In this document: piece after piece, positions 7,033 through 10,697 of the stretch
Layout: each line of letters opens with the position of its first letter
How positions within the stretch are numbered: the stretch's first letter is position 1
Source: Candidatus Altimarinota bacterium
GTDB taxonomy: Bacteria; Patescibacteriota; Gracilibacteria; GCA-2401425; JAJOLG01
Direction: 5' to 3'
Assembly: GCA_021129445.1 (NCBI GenBank)
Contig: JAJOLG010000004.1
Coordinates: 3,250 to 13,946, forward strand
Length of the DNA stretch: 10,697 nt
Notes under the pieces: model-generated
The model's database searches: none
Told to the model about the DNA's origin: nothing
Seen by the model: the letters and a program-made list of their open reading frames with translations, nothing else
Made by a program: the position numbers and the translations under genes

Positions 7033-8850
7033 ATGAGTGTAGAAAAATTTAGAAAATTGTGACTTTCAGAAGAAATTTTGAAAGCTTTGGAGGAAAAATG
7101 ATTTGAAAATCCATCGGAAATTCAGGAAAAAACAATTCCTCTTTTATTAAATTCAGATAAAGATGTTTTAGGTCAAGCACACACTTGATCGTGAAAAACA
7201 GCTTGTTTTGCATTGCCATTAATTCAGAAAATTGAAGCGAATTCAAAAAATATTGAAGCCTTGATTTTGGCTCCAACCAGAGAAATTTCAATTCAAATTA
7301 CAAAAGAAATCAACTCTTTTAAATGAGCGAAAAAAATTAAGATTGTAAATCTTTATTGAGGTCAATCGATTACAAATGAAATGAGAGATTTAAAAAGATG
7401 ACCAAGTATTGTGATTTGAACTCCTTGAAGAACAATGGATCATTTGAGAAGAGGGACTTTGAAAATTTGAAATATTAAATATTTTGTTTTGGATGAAGCT
7501 GATGAAATGTTGAATATGTGATTTAAAGAAGATATTGAAACTATTTTGGAGTCTTGTCAACAAGATAAAAAAATGATTTTCTTTTCTGCGACTATGCCAA
7601 AAGCGATTTTGGATATTGCGAAAAAATTTATGAAAAATCTTGAAATTGTGAAAGTTGCTTGAAAGCAAGTGACAAATGATAAAATTCAGCAAATTTATTA
7701 TCAAGTTCAGAGAAAAGATAAATTTCAAGCTTTGTGTAGAATTGCTGATATTCATCAGGATTTTCATTGAATTGTATTTTGTAGAACGAAAAATGATGTT
7801 GATGAGGTGGTTGTAAATTTGCAGGCGAAATGATATTTTGCAGATTGACTTCATTGAGATGTAAAACAGTCTTTGAGAGAAAAAATTCTTGCAAAAATGA
7901 AGGATAAAAAAATAAATATTTTGGTTGCGACTGATGTTGCAGCGAGATGAATTGATATTAAAGATTTGACACATGTAGTAAATTACTGAATTCCAGATGA
8001 TTGAGAGGCTTATACTCACAGAATTTGAAGAACATGAAGAGCATGAAAAACTTGAATTGCAATTACTTTTGTAACTCCTGCGGAAAAAAGAAAATTGATG
8101 AATATTCAAAGGACGATTAAAACAAATTTGGAATTTTGAAAAATGCCAGAGGTAAAAGAAATTTTAAATTCAAAAAAAGAAAAAATTTTAGAAGAGTTTA
8201 AAAATCACTCATGAATTGAAAATAAGTTATTTGTTGATTTAGCATGAAAAATTTTAGAAAAATCAGAAGATTCAAAATTAGTTTTAGCTGCAATTTTGGA
8301 AAAATTTTATTGAAAAGATTTTTCTTCTGATAGATATTCTGCGACAAATAATACATGATGAGCATTTTGATGAGATAGAGATTTTTGAAGAGACTGATGA
8401 AGAGAAAGATGAGAAAGATGAAGATGACCTAAAAAACTTCAAGATTGAATGACAAGATTATTTTATGCAAAATGAAAAGATGATTGATTAACACCAAAAG
8501 AAGTTGTGGATTTTGTGCAAAAAAATATAAAAATTGAATGAAATAAAATTGATGATATTTGAGTTTTTTGAGAATTTACATTTTTAAATCTACCAACAGA
8601 AAAAGCTGAAGAGCTGATAGATAAAGCATGATTTGAAGATTGAAGAAATATTTTGGTAAAAGCTAAAAAAAGAGAGCCGAGAGAATGATGATTCTGAGGA
8701 GATAGATGATGACAAAGATCTTTTAGGTGAAGGTGATGAGACAGATGATGAAATAGAGGTTTTTGATGAAACAGACGAGGTGAGAAAAAATGATGAGGAA
8801 AATGATTTTGATGATTTAAAAAGATGAATAAAAGAAAAAGTAGAGATTAA
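7033..8850 (+). CDS. deaD: DEAD-box RNA helicase, DeaD/CsdA/DbpA type, with RGG patches, 605 aa
   Basis: This is an ATP-dependent RNA helicase, a family used in ribosome assembly and in remodelling mRNA in the cold. In order it shows the Q motif FENPSEIQEKTIP (about 24-36), motif I AHTGSGKT (49-56), Ia PTREI, TPGR, DEAD (154-157), SAT (185-187), GIVFCRTK, ATDVAARGIDI and HRIGRTGRAGKTG (329-341). Most of the glycines in these motifs are TGA. A DbpA-like RNA-binding domain follows at about 473-550 (TRLFYAKGKDDGLTP). It is flanked by two Arg/Gly/Asp-rich patches, about 437-466 and 552-600, the second being a typical RGG tail. The ATG at 7033 gives a normal N-terminus; no Shine-Dalgarno site is present. 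It appears monocistronic, with its own promoter, long leader and terminator. Family is certain; DeaD rather than DbpA or RhlE is a best guess. Confidence 0.93.
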
Positions 8851-8861
8851 AATTTTTTAAA

Positions 8862-8904
8862 ACTGCCAAAAAAATGTCAAAACTGCCAAAAAATTTTTGG
8901 CAGT
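8862..8904 (+). repeat. 9-mer copies after deaD: two direct, one inverted
   Basis: ACTGCCAAA occurs at 8862-8870 and 8882-8890, with ATGTCAAA between them, and TTTGGCAGT is inverted at 8896-8904. Either direct copy could pair with the inverted one. Confidence 0.65.
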
Positions 8905-8908
8905 TTTT
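8881..8908 (+). terminator. Intrinsic terminator of deaD, built from the 9-mer
   Basis: AACTGCCAAAAA (8881-8892) pairs with TTTTTGGCAGTT (8894-8905), and the T run continues to 8908. The stem core matches the terminator at 5666-5692. An extra upstream AACTGCC at 8861 could form an alternative stem. Confidence 0.85.
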
Positions 8909-8966
8909 GTTTTATTCTTAATTTTTTTAGTTTAAATTACTTTTTTTGAGTTTTTTAAAAAAATAC

Positions 8967-8994
8967 TTGATTTTTTTTAATAAATAAATATTTT
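8967..8994 (+). promoter_or_regulatory. Putative promoter of the tRNA-Gln/Gly/Pro cluster
   Basis: TTGATT (8967-8972) and TATTTT (8989-8994) are 16 bases apart, the same arrangement as in front of tRNA-Ala. The -10 box ends 21 bases before tRNA-Gln. Confidence 0.4.
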
Positions 8995-9015
8995 TTTGTG
9001 GCTTAAAATGTTTAT

Positions 9016-9090
9016 TGGGAATTCGCCAAGCGGTAAGGCACCAGTTTTTGGTACTGGCATTCGGGGGTTCGAATCCCTCATTCCCAGCCA
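9016..9090 (+). tRNA. tRNA-Gln(UUG)
   Basis: A complete cloverleaf with acceptor TGGGAAT and ATTCCCA, discriminator G and encoded CCA. The anticodon arm CCAGT and ACTGG encloses the loop TTTTGGT, which gives anticodon UUG. The T arm contains GGGTTCGAATCCC. First of three clustered tRNA genes. Confidence 0.97.
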
Positions 9091-9104
9091 TTATTTTAAA
9101 ATTT

Positions 9105-9179
9105 GCGGGTGTCGTATAGTGGCTATTACCTCGGCCTTCCAAGCCGATGACAGGGGTTCGATTCTCCTCACCCGCTCCA
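9105..9179 (+). tRNA. tRNA-Gly(UCC)
   Basis: Acceptor GCGGGTG pairs with CACCCGC, with discriminator T and encoded CCA. The anticodon arm TCGGC and GCCGA encloses CTTCCAA, which gives anticodon UCC. It reads ordinary GGA/GGG codons, which are the minority glycine codons here. It is not the UCA-anticodon tRNA-Gly that must read UGA, which lies outside this window. Confidence 0.97.
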
Positions 9180-9201
9180 AATTTTAGATTGCAAAAAATA
9201 T

Positions 9202-9278
9202 CGGGGTGTAGCTCAGTTGGCTAGAGTGCGTGCTTTGGGAGCATGAGGCCGCAGGTTCAAGTCCTGTCTCCCCGACCA
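9202..9278 (+). tRNA. tRNA-Pro(UGG)
   Basis: Acceptor CGGGGTG pairs with the 3' strand ending CCCCG (one mismatch or wobble region near the arm end), with discriminator A and encoded CCA. The anticodon stem CGTGC and GCATG encloses TTTGGGA, which gives UGG. The T arm has GGTTCAAGTCC. Third gene of the cluster. Confidence 0.96.
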
Positions 9279-9289
9279 TTATGAATTTT

Positions 9290-9319
9290 GACAAAAAAGT
9301 TTTTTTGTCTATTTTTTTT
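9290..9319 (+). terminator. Terminator of the tRNA cluster
   Basis: GACAAAAAA (9290-9298) pairs with TTTTTTTGTC (9300-9309), followed by TATTTTTTTT. It starts 11 bases after tRNA-Pro. Confidence 0.7.
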
Positions 9320-9343
9320 GTGTAAAAAATAATGTTATAAAGT

Positions 9344-9595
9344 ATGCAATTTATAGACCTGAAAACAGATTATGGCATTTAAAAAAATTTGTAATCAAAT
9401 AATGTTTTAATTGCATTTTAAATGCAATTTTAGAATTTGAGTGAATTAAAATGAAAAGAAAAAGAAAGAATTGATTTAATTTACAATGCATATGCAAATA
9501 ATATTCCAATATGAATGATTCAAGAAATATTTTCGATTAAAACAGAGGCAGAAATTATTGATATTGTGAAGAAGAAAAATGAAGAAATGGAATAA
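9344..9595 (+). pseudogene. Relic of an Rpn-family PD-(D/E)XK nuclease/transposase
   Basis: Two ends of one gene appear to survive. From the ATG at 9344 the sequence reads MQFIDLKTDYG and, after a shift of one frame near 9375, AFKKICNQIMF to a TAA at 9408. The known N-terminus of Rpn (recombination-promoting nuclease, putative transposase) proteins is close to FIDLKTDxAFKKIFG. After a TAG, an open frame from a TTG at 9437 gives 52 residues, including KGKEKERIDLIYNAYANNIP and IGMIQEIFSIKTEAEIID, ending at TAA 9593-9595. This is like the Lys/Glu-rich, helix-turn-helix-like C-terminal tail of the same family. The catalytic middle, roughly 200 residues in family members, is missing. Alternatively, the second part is an independent 52-aa protein and the first a coincidence. 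The relic sits just downstream of a tRNA cluster, a common site for mobile DNA. Confidence 0.5.
9409..9429. repeat. Perfect 10-bp inverted repeat between the two relic halves
   Basis: AATTGCATTT (9409-9418) and AAATGCAATT (9420-9429) flank a single T. It begins within the stop of the N-terminal fragment and lies just before the C-terminal fragment, at the inferred deletion junction. It may be a hairpin terminator (TTTTAG follows), a deletion scar or a later insertion. Confidence 0.45.
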
Positions 9596-9610
9596 TAATT
9601 TTTTATTTTT

Positions 9611-10697
9611 ATGAAAAATACAATAATATTTTTATCTATTGTTGTATTTTTTTGATTAAATCAAAATATTTTTGCATATTCGCAAGAAGTTATTTTTTCT
9701 GAAATTCAGCGGATGTGAACTACTAATTCGTCATTTGATGAATGGATTGAGTTAAAAAATTTATCAGGAAATGATATTGATTTAAATTGACGGGTGGTTG
9801 TTTCAGAGGATTGAACTCCAAATATTTCCTTGCAAAGAGTGATAAAATCTAATTGATATTTCCTCTTAGAAAGAACAGATGATAATTCTGCTTATCAGGT
9901 AAAATGAGATTTGTTTTATTCTTGATCTTTGGAGAATTGATGAGAAGTTTTATTATTAAAAAATAAAAATTGAGAGATTGTTGATATGGTTGATTGATGG
10001 AGTGCTTGAAAGTCTTCCGGTAGAGTTTCAATGTTGAGAGATGAAAATTTAAATTGGGTTGATTGAATTATGGATTGAGATCCAAAGTCAAGTTTTTCTG
10101 AAAGTGTTAATGGTAATCAAGATTGATGAGGTATGATTGAAAATTGAAATGATGAAATAAATTGAAACTGACAAAACTGACAGAGTTGACAAAGTGATCA
10201 AGACTCCGATGGAAATGTTTGAAATGATATGCAAGATCAGTCGGACACTTGAAATAGTGGGTGAAGTCAAGGTGATCAAATTTTAGATATTTCAAGTTTT
10301 GATTTTGACTTTCAATCCCCTTCTTATATTTTAAATAAAGAAGATAAAAATCAATCTGAATTTTTTTGTGATAAATCAAAAAGTGAGTGTAAAATTAATT
10401 TTAATTTTGAAAAAACTTTTGAAAATTCACCTGATTGATATTCAAAATCAAAATTTTATTGTAAAATAAAATTTTGAGATTTAAGCACAGATCAAGAAAA
10501 TAAATGTAATCCAAACACTGTCATTTTTCCAATTTGAGAAACAAAAATTGAGTTTGAAGTTTTTTTAAAAGAATGAAATGTTTTGCAATTTAAAAAGGAA
10601 ATTACAATAAAAAATATTGAAAGTCAAAGTAGTCAAAACTGACAAAATTGACAAAACTGACAAAATAACTCAAGTGCCCCTGTGTCTAAAAGAAAAG
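9611..10697 (+). CDS. Secreted lamin-tail-domain protein, 3' truncated by the window
   Basis: The frame is open for 362 codons (TGA as glycine) and leaves the window. A signal peptide MKNTIIFLSIVVFFGLNQ is cleaved probably after A22 (IFA|YS). Residues about 27-150 form a lamin-tail domain (LTD): VIFSEIQRMG, FDEWIELKNLSGNDIDLNG, then SLENGGEVLLLKNKNGEIVD and a closing SGRVSMLRD strand. LTDs are beta-sandwich modules often found on exported bacterial proteins, including surface proteins and nucleases. A Gly/Asn/Gln/Asp/Ser-rich linker (about 165-230) contains the 9-base repeat read as GQN units. A Cys-containing segment follows (FFCDKSKSECKINFNF), then a second GQN tract near 345. The C-terminal function is not visible. 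No Shine-Dalgarno site; the ATG is 15 bases after the relic's stop codon. Confidence 0.87.
10167..10193 (+). repeat. Three tandem 9-mers in the LTD gene
   Basis: ACTGACAAA, ACTGACAGA and GTTGACAAA are contiguous. They are read in a different codon phase from the copies in prmC and the surface-protein gene: here TGA-CAA-AAC, giving Gly-Gln-Asn or Gly-Gln-Ser. Confidence 0.7.
10638..10664 (+). repeat. Second run of three tandem 9-mers in the LTD gene
   Basis: ACTGACAAA, ATTGACAAA and ACTGACAAA are contiguous and again read as Gly-Gln-Asn triplets. Two degenerate AGTCAAA copies precede them. Confidence 0.7.

Noticed and set aside
7390-8109. Long minus-strand open frame (239 codons) inside the helicase gene
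   Set aside because: It is an antisense shadow. TGA on the plus strand reads TCA on the minus strand, so heavy UGA use produces serine-rich frames without stops. The product is a low-complexity Ser/Asn/Ile/Phe mix, while the plus strand carries all DEAD-box motifs.
8687-8869. Strongly acidic alternative frame over the 3' end of deaD (starting DDSEEIDDDKD)
   Set aside because: Repeated TGA and AGA codons of the RGG tail automatically read as GAT, GAA and GAG in the next frame. It starts right after an in-frame TAA, and the RGG frame is continuous with the helicase.
9105-9179. tRNA-Gly as the decoder of UGA
   Set aside because: The anticodon is UCC, which reads GGA/GGG. UGA needs UCA, so the recoding tRNA is elsewhere in the genome.
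8927-9187. Short open frames on both strands across the tRNA cluster
   Set aside because: They overlap complete tRNA genes and owe their coding look to the GC-rich tRNA sequences.
3591-10664. CRISPR array made of the repeated 9-mers
   Set aside because: Units are only nine bases, lack spacers, lie inside genes and are spread over 7 kb.

Overview
The window reads as a piece of a very AT-rich bacterial genome in which UGA is read as glycine (translation table 25). Every long gene is broken at TGA under the standard code. When TGA is read as glycine, each becomes one continuous frame ending at TAA, and TGA falls exactly on invariant glycines: the A-x-T-G-x-G-K-T loop and the HRIGRTGR box of a DEAD-box helicase, and the DIGTGSG motif of PrmC. 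This points to Candidatus Gracilibacteria (BD1-5) or Absconditabacteria (SR1). I cannot separate the two from this sequence.

Layout. 1-357: RNase P RNA (+), perhaps missing a few 5' bases. 367-1173 (-): a 268-aa secreted protein of unknown function, tail to tail with rnpB. 1174-1592: AT-rich intergenic DNA with a palindrome over the minus-strand promoter and a G-rich leader. 1593-2897 (+): an unknown 434-aa protein with a hydrophobic centre, then a bidirectional terminator and tRNA-Ala(UGC) on the minus strand. 3201-5639 (+): an 812-aa surface protein with a signal peptide, Ig-like and fibronectin III domains, and a C-terminal membrane anchor. 5746-6723 (+): PrmC, which methylates release factors. 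6724-7032: a long leader with repeats. 7033-8850 (+): a DEAD-box RNA helicase of the DeaD/CsdA/DbpA type with two RGG patches. 8967-9319: a tRNA-Gln/Gly/Pro cluster with its own promoter and terminator. 9344-9595: a decayed Rpn-family nuclease/transposase relic. 9611-end (+): a secreted lamin-tail-domain protein that runs off the window.

The housekeeping genes concern RNA processing and translation (RNase P, four tRNAs that all encode CCA, PrmC, an RNA helicase). They are interleaved with exported proteins whose signal peptides end in a similar F-A site. The genes look like separate transcription units with their own terminators; I see no operon that joins them in one pathway.

The most unusual structure is a dispersed 9-base repeat, consensus RYTGMCARA. 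It occurs in tandem runs inside three protein genes, in two different reading phases, and as inverted pairs forming the terminators after the surface protein and the helicase. A DNA-level motif that ignores reading frame and is recycled into terminators resembles the behaviour of DNA uptake sequences in Neisseria and Pasteurellaceae. That parallel is inference.
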